A DNA stretch of 64,000 nt, from assembly GCA_937924905.1 (NCBI GenBank), contig CALDUK010000016.1, forward strand, positions 62,001-126,000, given 5' to 3'. Below the pieces are notes generated by a model. That model worked only from the letters and a program-made list of their open reading frames with translations. It was not told the origin of the DNA and searched no databases. Both the position numbers and the translations under genes were made by a program. Origin of the DNA: an uncultured Paracoccaceae bacterium (GTDB lineage: Bacteria > Pseudomonadota > Alphaproteobacteria > Rhodobacterales > Rhodobacteraceae). Shown piece after piece: positions 44,387-53,226 of this stretch; positions within the stretch are counted from its first letter, which is position 1, and each line of letters opens with the position of its first letter.

Positions 44387-44955
44387 GGATCATCGGCGGG
44401 CGTTTTGGCGGGTTGCATCTGACGGCTGTAGGCAAAGGCGATCAGGGCGCGCACCTTAGGCCGACGACGGACCGTGTGCGGGAAAGTCTGTTCGGCGTGT
44501 TGGACGGCGGGCGGTTCGGCCAGCCTGTGCCGGGTGCGCATGTGTTGGATCTGTTCGCAGGCACGGGTGCGTTGGGGCTGGAAGCGTTGTCGCGTGGGGC
44601 CGAAGAGGTCACGTTTGTCGAAAACGGGCGACCGGCCCTGAAACTGCTGGCGGCAAATATCGACAAGCTGCGCGCCAATGCGGCTTGCCGTGTGCTGCGC
44701 CGGGATGCCCGGCGGTTGGGCCCGTGCGAAGGCGCGCAATGCGATCTGGTGTTTCTTGATCCGCCTTATGGCGCGGGAGTGGGCGCGCCCGCGTTGACGG
44801 CTGCATCGCAAGGCGGCTGGCTGGCTGAAGGCGCGCTGGTGGTTTGGGAAGAAATGGTCGAACAAGTTGCGCCGGATGGGTTTCAGTTTCTTGAAACCAA
44901 ACGCTATGGCGATACCTGGCTGACGTTTTTGCGGGCAGAGGACAGGGGCGTTTGA
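44383..44955 (+). CDS. rsmD: 16S rRNA (guanine(966)-N(2))-methyltransferase RsmD
   Basis: 190 residues from a GTG at 44383. It methylates G966 of 16S rRNA in the 30S subunit. The SAM site is DLFAGTGALG at 56-65 and the catalytic motif is DPPYG at 126-130. The N-terminal RIIGGRFGG and RPTTDRVRESLF segments are diagnostic. It overlaps the flavoprotein stop by 4 nt and is followed by a short possible ORF. Confidence 0.95.
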   Translation: MRIIGGRFGGLHLTAVGKGDQGAHLRPTTDRVRESLFGVLDGGRFGQPVPGAHVLDLFAGTGALGLEALSRGAEEVTFVENGRPALKLLAANIDKLRANAACRVLRRDARRLGPCEGAQCDLVFLDPPYGAGVGAPALTAASQGGWLAEGALVVWEEMVEQVAPDGFQFLETKRYGDTWLTFLRAEDRGV

Positions 44956-44973
44956 AGACGCTATGGTGACCCA

Positions 44974-45177
44974 ATGACCCTTGCATTGTTTCATACGTTT
45001 TTCGACCAACACACGGTCGCGCAGACCCGGCCCTATGAAATGTCGCGCTGCGATTGGGCGTTGATGAGCGATCTTCAGACGGTGCGTATGGGCGTGCCGG
45101 AATCCGTGTTGTTGTGGCGGCGCGCGCGGGGGGAAGCGGACCCCGACCCATCGGAACCCGGATGCGAGACACGCTGA
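44974..45177 (+). CDS. Small hypothetical protein
   Basis: 67 codons starting 19 nt after rsmD. I do not recognise it. The composition (Trp, Cys, mixed charge, MSRCDWALMSDLQ) is plausible for a protein, and its codon use resembles its neighbours. There is no signal peptide, membrane span or strong ribosome-binding site. It could be spurious; the whole 273-nt gap before the MFS gene holds nothing else recognisable. Confidence 0.4.
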   Translation: MTLALFHTFFDQHTVAQTRPYEMSRCDWALMSDLQTVRMGVPESVLLWRRARGEADPDPSEPGCETR

Positions 45178-45228
45178 ATTGACATAGCAAGCCTCGGCTG
45201 CGACGGTCCGTGTTTTCAGGGCTGTTCC

Positions 45229-46446
45229 ATGCAGATTTTGACGCCGTTCCGCATCGCGTTTGCCGACCCGCTGTTGCGTGTGGCTTTCATTTGCATCCTG
45301 CTGATGGGGCCGGCTGTTGCCTCGATCAACCCGTTTCAATCTGTGATCGGCATCGAACGGTTAGGGCTGAGCAATGCAGCCTATGCTTTCATTGTGACGG
45401 CAAGCGCTTTGTTCAGCATCATCGCATCGGTGGCGGTCGGGATTGTGACTGACCAGACCGGCAAATATCGGGGCGTTTTGCTGATTTGCATCTGTGTCGG
45501 GATTTGCGCGGGCCTTTGGATGTGGCTTGTTCCGACGGTTGCGTCTTTCGTCTTTGTGCATCTTGTGCTGTTTCCGATCGCCACGACCACATTCACCCAG
45601 TATTTCGCGCTGGCCGCCGTGGCCGCGCGGCGCAATCCCGCGCTGGACAAGGATGTTGGCCTGTCACTGGTGCGCGCAGGTTTTGCCGGGTCTTATGCGC
45701 TGGCCCCGCCTGTCTGGGCGTTCTTTCTGGCGCGCGGAGTCGATCTGTTTGCGGTCTATGCGTTTCTGACTGTGATCAACGTGATCGTCCTGGGCGTCGT
45801 GTTTTTCTTTTGGCCAAGCGGGGCACCGGCGGACGAAAATGACAGATCGGGGCTGTCCTTTGCCGCATCGGTACGCGAGCTTTCGGCCCCGCCCGTTCTG
45901 TCGCGGCTTGGTTTGGTGATGGTGATTACCTCGGCCAATGGGTTGTACGGCATTCTTCTGGGGTTGCTGATTGTAAATGTTCTGGGCGGGCGCGAGGCCG
46001 ATATCGGCATCTTCGCAGGCGCCGTCGCCTTGGTGGAACTGCCTGTGATGCTGGCCGGCGCGCTTTTGGTGCAGCGTTATGGGCGGACAAAGGTGATGTT
46101 TGCGGGGGCTTTGATCTATGGGTCAGGATTGGGTCTGCTGGGGTTGATGCCGTCGATGGGTGCGGCCTGGGCCTTGATCCTGCCTTTTGGGATTGGGGCC
46201 GGGATCATCCTGGCCATTCCGGTTGGCTATATTCAGGATCTTGTGTCGCATCGCCCGGGGGCTGGCAGTTCGCTGGTGTCCATGTCGCATTTCGGGGGCA
46301 TTCTGACCGCGTCGGCCATTTTCGCCGTGGTGGCCGAAACGATGGGCTATGTGGCCGTGGCACTTTTCGGTGCAGCTTTTGCGATTGCAGCGGCTTATGT
46401 GTTGCTGCGGATGGATCGGAACGCCGCGCCGAACGTATCGTCTTGA
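45229..46446 (+). CDS. MFS transporter
   Basis: 405 residues with twelve predicted membrane spans and a central cytoplasmic loop of about 25 residues (residues about 195-220, acidic). The loop-2 motif DQTGKYRG (residues about 79-86) is typical of the major facilitator superfamily, and RYGRTK is its repeat in the C-terminal half. The GLYGILLGLLIVNVLGG stretch resembles the sugar efflux (SetA-like) group. Substrate unknown. The ATG at 45229 is the first in-frame start after rsmD. Confidence 0.9.
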   Translation: MQILTPFRIAFADPLLRVAFICILLMGPAVASINPFQSVIGIERLGLSNAAYAFIVTASALFSIIASVAVGIVTDQTGKYRGVLLICICVGICAGLWMWLVPTVASFVFVHLVLFPIATTTFTQYFALAAVAARRNPALDKDVGLSLVRAGFAGSYALAPPVWAFFLARGVDLFAVYAFLTVINVIVLGVVFFFWPSGAPADENDRSGLSFAASVRELSAPPVLSRLGLVMVITSANGLYGILLGLLIVNVLGGREADIGIFAGAVALVELPVMLAGALLVQRYGRTKVMFAGALIYGSGLGLLGLMPSMGAAWALILPFGIGAGIILAIPVGYIQDLVSHRPGAGSSLVSMSHFGGILTASAIFAVVAETMGYVAVALFGAAFAIAAAYVLLRMDRNAAPNVSS

Positions 46447-46610
46447 TCGGTCAGGGCTTGGTCGCGGCCTTGGTGTTTTCAGTTCGTTTTGGCCATGCCG
46501 CGTGACGCAAGGAGGGCACAGATTTAAGTTTCGTTCTGTCACAACTTGCAGGCAACGCGACGCGCGCCTTAGGGTTTAAGCCGGGGGGAAGGGCAGGAAA
46601 GGGCAGAAAC

Positions 46611-46964
46611 ATGCTCGGACGGCAATTTCTTCTAGGCGGGGCTGCGTTGGCGGCATTGAGTTGGCGCATGGTTGATCCCAAGGGATCTTATGCAGCACTT
46701 TATGATGCGTCCCATTACATGACCGAAATGGTGGCAGGCTATGACGTGTTGGCCCGGTTTATCAGCATTGTGCTGGTCGACCAGTTCAACGGTCTTATGT
46801 TGGGCATTGCGCTGACGGCGTTGCTTTATATGGCGCTTGGCAGTTTGAAACAGGTGATGCGCTTGCCATTTCGTCTGGGCCGAAAGCGAGAATTCCCGCT
46901 GTCGCGCTATGCGGTTCCAAAGCGTTTTGTGCGAACGGCGTGGTTCCGTCAGCGAACAGCTTAG
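46611..46964 (+). CDS. Hypothetical membrane protein
   Basis: 117 residues. I do not recognise a family. The N-terminus (MLGRQFLLGGAALAALSW) may be a signal-like segment, a membrane span is likely at about 58-80 (VDQFNGLMLGIALTALLYMAL), and a basic C-terminal tail (RLGRKREF...) lies on the cytoplasmic side. A purine-rich stretch (GGAAAGGGCAG) precedes the ATG. It converges on the OmpA-domain gene and shares its stop bases. Confidence 0.6.
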   Translation: MLGRQFLLGGAALAALSWRMVDPKGSYAALYDASHYMTEMVAGYDVLARFISIVLVDQFNGLMLGIALTALLYMALGSLKQVMRLPFRLGRKREFPLSRYAVPKRFVRTAWFRQRTA

Positions 46965-48937
46965 CGTTCGGTCAGTTTCAGCTCGATCCGCCGGTTTTGC
47001 GCCCGCGCTGCGGCGGTGTCGTCGTTGTTGACCGGGCGAAATTCGCCAAAACCGGTTGCCGCTAAACGCTGAGGCGGGAACCCCAAAGCCAGCGTCATAA
47101 ACTTGACCACTGACAGCGCACGGGCCTGAGACAGTTCCCAGTTGTCGGTAAATTCGCCTGTACCGGACAGCGGCACGTTGTCTGTATGGCCGTCGACGCG
47201 GATGATCCAATCAATCTGATCGGGGATCTGATCCGAGACATCCGACAAAATCCCTGCGACCTGCGCGATAGACGCCTGGCCTGCCGAAGACAATGTGGCT
47301 GACGCGCTTTCAAACAGAACTTCTGACGAAAAGATAAAGCGGTCGCCGACGATTTGAACGCCGTCGCGGTCGCCAAGCACTTGCCGAAGCGTGCCAAAAA
47401 ATTCTGAACGGTATTCGGCCAGGTCCTGGACTTCTGCCCCTAGGCGTTCTGCTTCCAGGCGAAGCCGTTCCGCTTCGGCTGCTTCCAGTTCGGCGCGACG
47501 CTTTTCTTCTGCTGCCGCGCGGGCCAAGGCCTGATTCAATTGTGCGCCAAGCGCTTCGAGACGGACTTGGGATTCAGCATCCGCGGCGGCGGCATTGTCG
47601 AGCAACCCTTGCAGCCCGTTCAATTCGGTTCGCAGGTCTGAGACCTGCTGGTTCAGCGCTTCGACTTCCAATTGCGCGCGATCTGAAATTGCTTCTTCTT
47701 CCTGCAACTGTTGCTTGGCGACGGTCAGCAATGTGTTTTGGCGTTCTGTTTCGGTCAGTTGGTCTTCGATACGCGTTTCCGCCGCAATCTTGGCGGCCAG
47801 CGCTGCGGCGAGTTGTTCACGCAGGGTCGTGCTGTCGCGGGCCGAGGCTTGCAGGGCCTGAAGTTCAGCATCCAGTTGATTGCGTTCAGATGTCAATCGG
47901 GCGAGTTCAGCATCACGCGTGTCTGCAGTGGCGCTGACGGCGGCCAGTTCGGATTCGGCGTCGGACAGTTGGGTGCGAAGCGTTTCGGCGGCGATCAAGG
48001 CGTTGTCGCGTTCGGTCTGGGCAAGTGCCAGCGTGTCGCGCAATTCGGCGGCCGAGGCGGCCCCACCTTGCGCGGTTTCCAATCGGATCAGAGCGTCGGC
48101 AAGTTTTTCGTTCAGATCGGCTTCGACCGCGTTTGCGGCGGCAAGAAGTGTCAGTGTGTTTTCGGCGTCAGCGCGTTCGTTTTCCAGAGCAAGCGACATG
48201 GCCGTCAGTTCGGCATCTGCGTTGCGCAGCCGTTCGCGCAGAGCTTCGGCTGCGGCGGCTTCGGCAAGGCGGGCTTGTTCGGCTTCGGAAATTGAGGTTG
48301 AGGCGGATTCCAGATTGGTCAACGCCTGAGCCAGCGACAGGTCTTTTTCCGCAAGCTCGGCCTCTAGTTCGGCGGTCATGGCTTCCAGCGCTTCGCGTTG
48401 GGCGGCGGCCAGACGGGCGGCTTCCGCTTCGGCGTCGACTTCGTCACGGGCTTGGGCCAGTGCAAGTTGCATGGCTTCCTGTTCGGATATCAGCTGGGTG
48501 CGGGCGGCTTCCAGTTCTTCCACCGATGCGGTCAGCCGTTCGCTTGCGGCCAGCGCATCGTCACGCTGGGCCAGAAGCGTGGCGACCTGATCTTCAAAGG
48601 ATGCAATGGCCGCATCGCGTTCCGCCAAGGTGCGCGCCTGCGTGTCGATCTGAGTAGTCAGATTGGCAATCAGAGCGTCTTGTTGATTGCGTTCGTCTTC
48701 CAACTGCGCGGTTGTTTGTTGAGACAGCCCCAAAGCCTGGCTAAGTGCGGTGACTTCCGACGTCAGTTGATCCAGTTCGCTTTCCTGACCAGTGATAGTT
48801 TCGCGCTGAATTGCCTGAACGATCATAAAGATTGTCAGGACAAACATCAGCACCAGCAAAAGCGCGGTCATCGCATCCACGAAACCAGGCCATATCGAGC
48901 CTGACATACGCTGCACGGATCGCCGCGTAAGCGCCAT
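46961..48937 (-). CDS. MotB/ZorB-like membrane protein with long coiled coil and OmpA domain
   Basis: 658 residues. A single membrane span at about 18-40 contains the conserved acidic residue Asp21 in GFVDAMTALL, aligned with the proton-binding Asp of MotB and ZorB. Residues about 45-500 are heptad-rich coiled coil. The C-terminal OmpA-like domain (about 530-655) has DGHTDNVPLSG and NWELSQARAL for peptidoglycan binding. With the MotA-like protein encoded 3 nt upstream it should form a proton-driven membrane motor or tethering complex that reaches into the periplasm. The biological role is unknown; there are no flagellar or TolA genes nearby. Confidence 0.88.
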   Translation of the reverse strand: MALTRRSVQRMSGSIWPGFVDAMTALLLVLMFVLTIFMIVQAIQRETITGQESELDQLTSEVTALSQALGLSQQTTAQLEDERNQQDALIANLTTQIDTQARTLAERDAAIASFEDQVATLLAQRDDALAASERLTASVEELEAARTQLISEQEAMQLALAQARDEVDAEAEAARLAAAQREALEAMTAELEAELAEKDLSLAQALTNLESASTSISEAEQARLAEAAAAEALRERLRNADAELTAMSLALENERADAENTLTLLAAANAVEADLNEKLADALIRLETAQGGAASAAELRDTLALAQTERDNALIAAETLRTQLSDAESELAAVSATADTRDAELARLTSERNQLDAELQALQASARDSTTLREQLAAALAAKIAAETRIEDQLTETERQNTLLTVAKQQLQEEEAISDRAQLEVEALNQQVSDLRTELNGLQGLLDNAAAADAESQVRLEALGAQLNQALARAAAEEKRRAELEAAEAERLRLEAERLGAEVQDLAEYRSEFFGTLRQVLGDRDGVQIVGDRFIFSSEVLFESASATLSSAGQASIAQVAGILSDVSDQIPDQIDWIIRVDGHTDNVPLSGTGEFTDNWELSQARALSVVKFMTLALGFPPQRLAATGFGEFRPVNNDDTAAARAQNRRIELKLTER

Positions 48938-48940
48938 GGG

Positions 48941-50059
48941 TTAAACCTCGTCCCGGGCCCGGCCCGATGTGCGTATGGCGTTTGTCAGTTGGGCAATGTC
49001 GGCGCGGAGTTCGCCGATGCTTTCTTGCCGACCGGCTGAAATTTCTTCGAGGATACGCAGCATCTGCACATCCATTGACCTGAGACGCATGCGACTTTCG
49101 GCGTCAAACTGCCCGCCTGCTTCGCCGCCAAGGGTTTGAAGCGCTTCCGAGAGTCGGTTCTGACTTTCGATGATTTGCGAATTGTCGCCTTCGCCGAATT
49201 GGGTCGCCAGCCGGTTGACCGAATTGATCAGCTCGCCCATGCGCGCGTCCGTGGACGCTTGTTGTTCCCCCAGATATTCAGCCAGCTGTCCGATCACGCT
49301 GGCATCGCCGCCGCCTGCATCATCTGTTGCAAAGCCAAGGCGAGTGATGGTCGACAGCCATTCTTCCAGCTCGCGGTAGAACCGGTTCTGGCCGTGGCTG
49401 GCGAACAGTTCAAGCAGACCAACCACCAAGGATCCGGCAAGTCCAAGCAATGACGACGCAAAGGCGACACCCATGCCACCCAGCTGGGCTTCGAGACCTG
49501 TCATCAGCCGTTCAAACACAGCGACGCCGGAGTCCCCTTCTTGCGGCGCAAGCGACCGAATGGTGTCGACCACCGCAGGCACTGTTGTGGCAAGGCCGTA
49601 GAATGTGCCAAGGAGTCCAAGGAAAATCAACAGGTTAACAAGATATCGCGTGATGTCGCGGGCTTCGTCGATCCGGGTTGCGACCGAATCCAGAATTGAG
49701 CGTGAACTGGATGCGTTCAGCTGTGTGCGCGCGCCGGTCTTGCGCAAAAGCGCGGCAAGCGGGGCCAGTAGACGCGGGGCTTTGGTGAACTGGTGGCCCG
49801 GACGATCATGCGCGAAGCCTTCGATCCAGATCACCGATGAGACAAGTTGGAAGACCTGAAAGAAACAGGCCAGCACACCGATCACGAAGACAATTCCGAT
49901 AAACCCGTTCAAAAGCGGGTTGGCCAAAAACACCGGCGCCACTTGCGGGAAAATCAAATATGCGCCCGCCGCCACCAGGATCAGGACCAAAAGCATGATC
50001 ACCATCTGGCGGTAGGGTTGGGTAAAGTGTCGCTCGAAGCTGCGATCCGGTGTGTCCAT
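48941..50059 (-). CDS. MotA/ZorA/ExbB-like proton-channel protein
   Basis: 372 residues. Four membrane spans: about 18-38, 48-75, 140-162 (LLIFLGLLGTFYGLATTV) and 193-220 (GMGVAFASSLLGLAGSLVVG), with the GLLGTFxGL and AFxSSLLGL motifs of MotA/TolQ/ExbB/ZorA ion-channel subunits. A cytoplasmic tail of about 150 residues is helical. It pairs with the MotB-like protein downstream (3-nt gap). It could supply torque or force from the proton gradient to a periplasmic coiled coil. Confidence 0.88.
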   Translation of the reverse strand: MDTPDRSFERHFTQPYRQMVIMLLVLILVAAGAYLIFPQVAPVFLANPLLNGFIGIVFVIGVLACFFQVFQLVSSVIWIEGFAHDRPGHQFTKAPRLLAPLAALLRKTGARTQLNASSSRSILDSVATRIDEARDITRYLVNLLIFLGLLGTFYGLATTVPAVVDTIRSLAPQEGDSGVAVFERLMTGLEAQLGGMGVAFASSLLGLAGSLVVGLLELFASHGQNRFYRELEEWLSTITRLGFATDDAGGGDASVIGQLAEYLGEQQASTDARMGELINSVNRLATQFGEGDNSQIIESQNRLSEALQTLGGEAGGQFDAESRMRLRSMDVQMLRILEEISAGRQESIGELRADIAQLTNAIRTSGRARDEV

Positions 50060-50125
50060 CAGGCTCCGGGTCCTGTCGTTTCTGTTTGTGCGACAATAGT
50101 TAATAGATGCGGCGCTGCCAATGGC

Positions 50126-50692
50126 CTATTGGTGGCGTCCCGCCAGAATGCTTACGCGGTCGGAAAGCCAGGACAGTTCGTCATCCTTAATGCCCAGGGT
50201 TTCCAACTGGCGGGTCGTGTTCCAAAGATATTCCGTGTTCGGTCCCCGCCCGCCGACGGCGGTGGCGATAATGCCGGCCTGCGTTTCCAGATCAAGATCG
50301 GCCAGGTATTGTTCGTGGCGGGTGTCTATCACATAGGCCAGCGCTGTGACGTTACGGCCGTCTTGCAAGGCCAGAGGCACAAGGCGTTCGACATAGGCCG
50401 ATGAGACCAATTCGCGGTCACGCAGATATGCAATGGTGGCCTGTTCTTCCCTTTCCGCCACGCGCAAGGCAAGGCCAGTGCATTGCGCCCCGTCCTTGGG
50501 ATCCAAGGCAAGGACAAGACCTGGGTCTTTAACCGTGCCACGATGATGGATGGACGACATGCAAAAAGACCTGTGATAGCCATAGAGGGTGGCCAGCGCG
50601 GTTTCAGCAACCTTGAAGCCCGGGTTCCACATCAGCGATGCATAGCCGAAGACCCAAAGGGGCCGCATCTCGGTGGCTTTTTCTTCTGTCAT
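50126..50692 (-). CDS. Gamma-glutamylcyclotransferase, ChaC-like
   Basis: 188 residues. ChaC/GGCT-fold enzyme that releases 5-oxoproline from glutathione or gamma-glutamyl peptides. The signature WVFGYASLMWNPGF binds the gamma-glutamyl group. The ATG at 50692 begins the conserved domain; the longer frame upstream is basic and non-conserved in character. It is divergent from DUF2125 with a 41-nt spacer. Glutathione is the usual substrate of ChaC proteins. Confidence 0.9.
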   Translation of the reverse strand: MTEEKATEMRPLWVFGYASLMWNPGFKVAETALATLYGYHRSFCMSSIHHRGTVKDPGLVLALDPKDGAQCTGLALRVAEREEQATIAYLRDRELVSSAYVERLVPLALQDGRNVTALAYVIDTRHEQYLADLDLETQAGIIATAVGGRGPNTEYLWNTTRQLETLGIKDDELSWLSDRVSILAGRHQ

Positions 50693-50733
50693 GGCTGCCT
50701 TAAAACAAATGGGCTGAGGAAGGAAAAGACCCC

Positions 50734-51726
50734 ATGACCCGCATGATTGTTGTCCTTTTGGTTGGGGCCTTGGCCTGGATGGTGTGGTGGGCCGTGGGCA
50801 AGGGGGCCTATGAACAAGGGCTGGCAGGCTGGATCGACGAACGTCGGACGGACGGGTGGGTCGCGGACGTCGGCAGTTTGGACACCAGGGGGTTTCCCAA
50901 CCGTTTCGATACAACGGTTGCTGATCTGAACCTGGCCGATCCCGAAACCGGAGTTGCCTGGTCGGTGCCTATGCTGCAAATTCTGTCTTTGGCGTATAAG
51001 CCGCATCAAGTGATTGCGGTCGTGTCAGACACCCACAGGTTTTCCACCCCGCTTGCAAGCTATCAGATCCGTCACGACGATGCCCGCGCGTCTTTGTTTC
51101 TGAAACCCGAACCCGCGCTGGGGCTTGATAGCGCCCGGCTTGTGCTGGACGGGTTGGATATTTCTTCGTCGCTTGGCTGGCAGGCCGGGGTGGTGTCAGG
51201 ACGCTTTGCTGTCGAAAGCGTTGATGTGGCAGAAGATACTTATCGTTTGGGCGCGGATATCGAAGAATTGGCGTTGGCCGCGCCGACCAAGCAACTGTTG
51301 GACCCAGCCGGTGTTTTGCCGGATGTCGTTGAAGCAATGCGGTTGGACGCGACGCTTGCTTTCAACGGGCCGTGGGACCGGTTCGCGATTGAAGATCGGC
51401 GCCCGCAACCAACGCGGCTGGTGCTGGACGATGTGTCTGCGGTCTGGGGCAGCGTGACGTTTCGCGCGGCGGGGGCGCTGGAAATTTCGCCCGACGGTTA
51501 CCCCGACGGAGAAATCACGGTGCGTGCCGTTCAATGGCGTCAGTTGTTGGAAATGGCGGTTTCAAGCGGTGTGTTGCCGAAAGAAGCCGCCGGGCCGCTG
51601 GAGCGCGCTTTGGCTTTGATGAGCGGGCAGACCGACACGCTGGATGCCAAATTCGGCTTTCGCGGCGGTATGGTGCGTTTGGGGATCATCCCCATTGCGC
51701 CTGCGCCGCGTTTGGCGATCCGTTAA
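50734..51726 (+). CDS. DUF2125 domain-containing protein
   Basis: 330 residues. One N-terminal membrane span or signal anchor (about 4-22) is followed by a large beta-rich periplasmic region that matches the DUF2125 pattern common in Rhodobacterales (GWVADVGSLDTRGFPNRFD, LPKEAAGPLERALALM). No activity is known. An AGGAAGG-type ribosome-binding site precedes the ATG. It converges on the extensin-like gene, 4 nt away. Confidence 0.88.
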   Translation: MTRMIVVLLVGALAWMVWWAVGKGAYEQGLAGWIDERRTDGWVADVGSLDTRGFPNRFDTTVADLNLADPETGVAWSVPMLQILSLAYKPHQVIAVVSDTHRFSTPLASYQIRHDDARASLFLKPEPALGLDSARLVLDGLDISSSLGWQAGVVSGRFAVESVDVAEDTYRLGADIEELALAAPTKQLLDPAGVLPDVVEAMRLDATLAFNGPWDRFAIEDRRPQPTRLVLDDVSAVWGSVTFRAAGALEISPDGYPDGEITVRAVQWRQLLEMAVSSGVLPKEAAGPLERALALMSGQTDTLDAKFGFRGGMVRLGIIPIAPAPRLAIR

Positions 51727-51730
51727 ACGG

Positions 51731-52318
51731 CTAGCGGCAGAAGGTGCCACCGCCGTAGTCAGCGGTGTCGAAGTGGAAATGGTCTTGATGAAACCGGTCA
51801 GCGTCTGGTCCCAAAACGGTTCCAAACGGCCCACAGGCGCTGGCATGCAGGCGGCGCATGGTGCGTCCGTTTCGCCCGCGCCAGTCGTTTAAAACCGTCA
51901 TGCGCGTGCCGTCGGCCAGAATAAAGGCGGAAATGTCGATGGCGTTGCCTTTGCCATGTTCAGACAGTTTTGCGCCGCGTTGGTTGTTGCGCGTCCGGCA
52001 CGCGTAATGTGCCGCGACCTGGATTGCGACCAACCCGCCGCCCTTGTTTCCGACAATGGGTTTGGCACGCGATGCGATCCAGCCATTCAAACGCTCGGCC
52101 GTGTGTCGGTTCAATGTGGCTGCTTGCGTCAGGCGCACGCCAGAGACTTCGGTGACGCTATAGGCGTTTGAGACACCGCAGGCGCCGGGGCCCGGGACCG
52201 AACCGATTTTTTTGGCGACCAGCCCTACAGACGATCCGCCGGTCGGCGCGTTTGACGATCCGCCGCCGCCGCCGCAGCCCAGAAGAACCAGAGTCAAAAG
52301 AAATACCGCGTATTTCAT
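51731..52318 (-). CDS. Extensin-like lipoprotein
   Basis: 195 residues. A lipoprotein signal ends with LVLLGC, then a Gly-rich linker, then the extensin-like C-terminal domain (SEHGKGNAIDISAF, HFHFDTADYG) with several cysteines (ACGV, ACRT, ACGP, FCR) that may form disulfides. The His and Asp residues are arranged like DD-peptidase or MepA-type metal sites, so a role at the cell wall is possible. It starts at the stop of the prephenate dehydrogenase gene (ATGA). Confidence 0.88.
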   Translation of the reverse strand: MKYAVFLLTLVLLGCGGGGGSSNAPTGGSSVGLVAKKIGSVPGPGACGVSNAYSVTEVSGVRLTQAATLNRHTAERLNGWIASRAKPIVGNKGGGLVAIQVAAHYACRTRNNQRGAKLSEHGKGNAIDISAFILADGTRMTVLNDWRGRNGRTMRRLHASACGPFGTVLGPDADRFHQDHFHFDTADYGGGTFCR

Positions 52319-53226
52319 CGTTTTGTGCCTCGTCCAAAATCGGGGGCATCGGTGTCTTGCCCTGCTTCGACAATCCCGCGTCGGATCGCCCGCGTTCGGG
52401 TAAAGTAGTCGAATAGATGGTCGCCGTCACCGGTTCGGATCGCGCGTTGCAGGGCGAAAAGCTCTTCCGTGAAGCGGCCAAGAATTTCAAGCGTGGCCTC
52501 TTTGTTCGACAAGAATACATCGCGCCACATGGTTGGGTCTGATGCCGCGATGCGGGTGAAGTCGCGAAACCCAGCGGCCGAGTATTTGATCACCTCGGTA
52601 TCGTTCACGCGCTGCAGGTCATCGGCGACGCCGACCATTGTATAAGCAATAAGATGCGGACAATGGCTAGTCACCGCAAGAACCAGATCGTGGTGATCGG
52701 GGTCCATTTCATCGACATTTGCCCCCATGCCTTCCCACAGCGCACGCAGCTTTTGGGTCGCCTCAGCCGTGGTCGACGCAATCGGGGTCAGGATCGTCCA
52801 GCGGTTTTCAAACAATTCGGCAAAGCCCGAATCCGGGCCTGAATGTTCGGTCCCCGCGATGGGATGGCAGGGGACAAAATCTACTGCGTCAGAAAGAAAC
52901 GGGCCGACGGCGTTGATGACATCGCGCTTGACCGAGCCCACATCGGTGACCGTTGCGCCCGGTGCAAGATGCGGCGCGATGTCTTTTGCGATGGCAGCCA
53001 TCGCGCCGACGGGGACCGCCAGAACGACAAGATCAGCGTCTTTCACCGCCTCGGCGGCGGTGTCTGTCACGCGGTCGCAAAATCCAAGACGGCGCACCGT
53101 GTCGCGTGTTTCGGCTGACCGGGCTGTTCCCACGATTTCCTTGGCCAGATTGGCGCGTTTGATGGCATAGGCCATTGATCCGGCAATCAGACCCAAACCT
53201 ATCAGGGCCACGCGGTTGTAGATCAT
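52315..53226 (-). CDS. Prephenate/arogenate dehydrogenase
   Basis: 303 residues. NAD-dependent TyrA/TyrC-type enzyme of tyrosine synthesis. Nucleotide motif GLGLIAG at 10-16, VGSVKRDV, and [14 protein letters not shown] with the catalytic His. No chorismate mutase or ACT domain is fused. ATG at 53226 overlaps the hisC stop (ATGA); an in-frame GTG three codons earlier is less likely. HisC and this enzyme lie together because HisC-type transaminases often serve the same aromatic pathway. Confidence 0.93.
   Translation of the reverse strand: MIYNRVALIGLGLIAGSMAYAIKRANLAKEIVGTARSAETRDTVRRLGFCDRVTDTAAEAVKDADLVVLAVPVGAMAAIAKDIAPHLAPGATVTDVGSVKRDVINAVGPFLSDAVDFVPCHPIAGTEHSGPDSGFAELFENRWTILTPIASTTAEATQKLRALWEGMGANVDEMDPDHHDLVLAVTSHCPHLIAYTMVGVADDLQRVNDTEVIKYSAAGFRDFTRIAASDPTMWRDVFLSNKEATLEILGRFTEELFALQRAIRTGDGDHLFDYFTRTRAIRRGIVEAGQDTDAPDFGRGTKR

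Noticed and set aside
45080-45339. Minus-strand peptide pattern VRFPPRAP that often signals a tRNA-derived frame
   Set aside because: No T-loop or acceptor stem with CCA could be folded there, so no tRNA is called.
46961-50059. Complete Zorya defence system
   Set aside because: Only ZorA/ZorB-like proteins are present. ZorC, ZorD and ZorE-like genes are absent, and the long coiled coil is in the other subunit.
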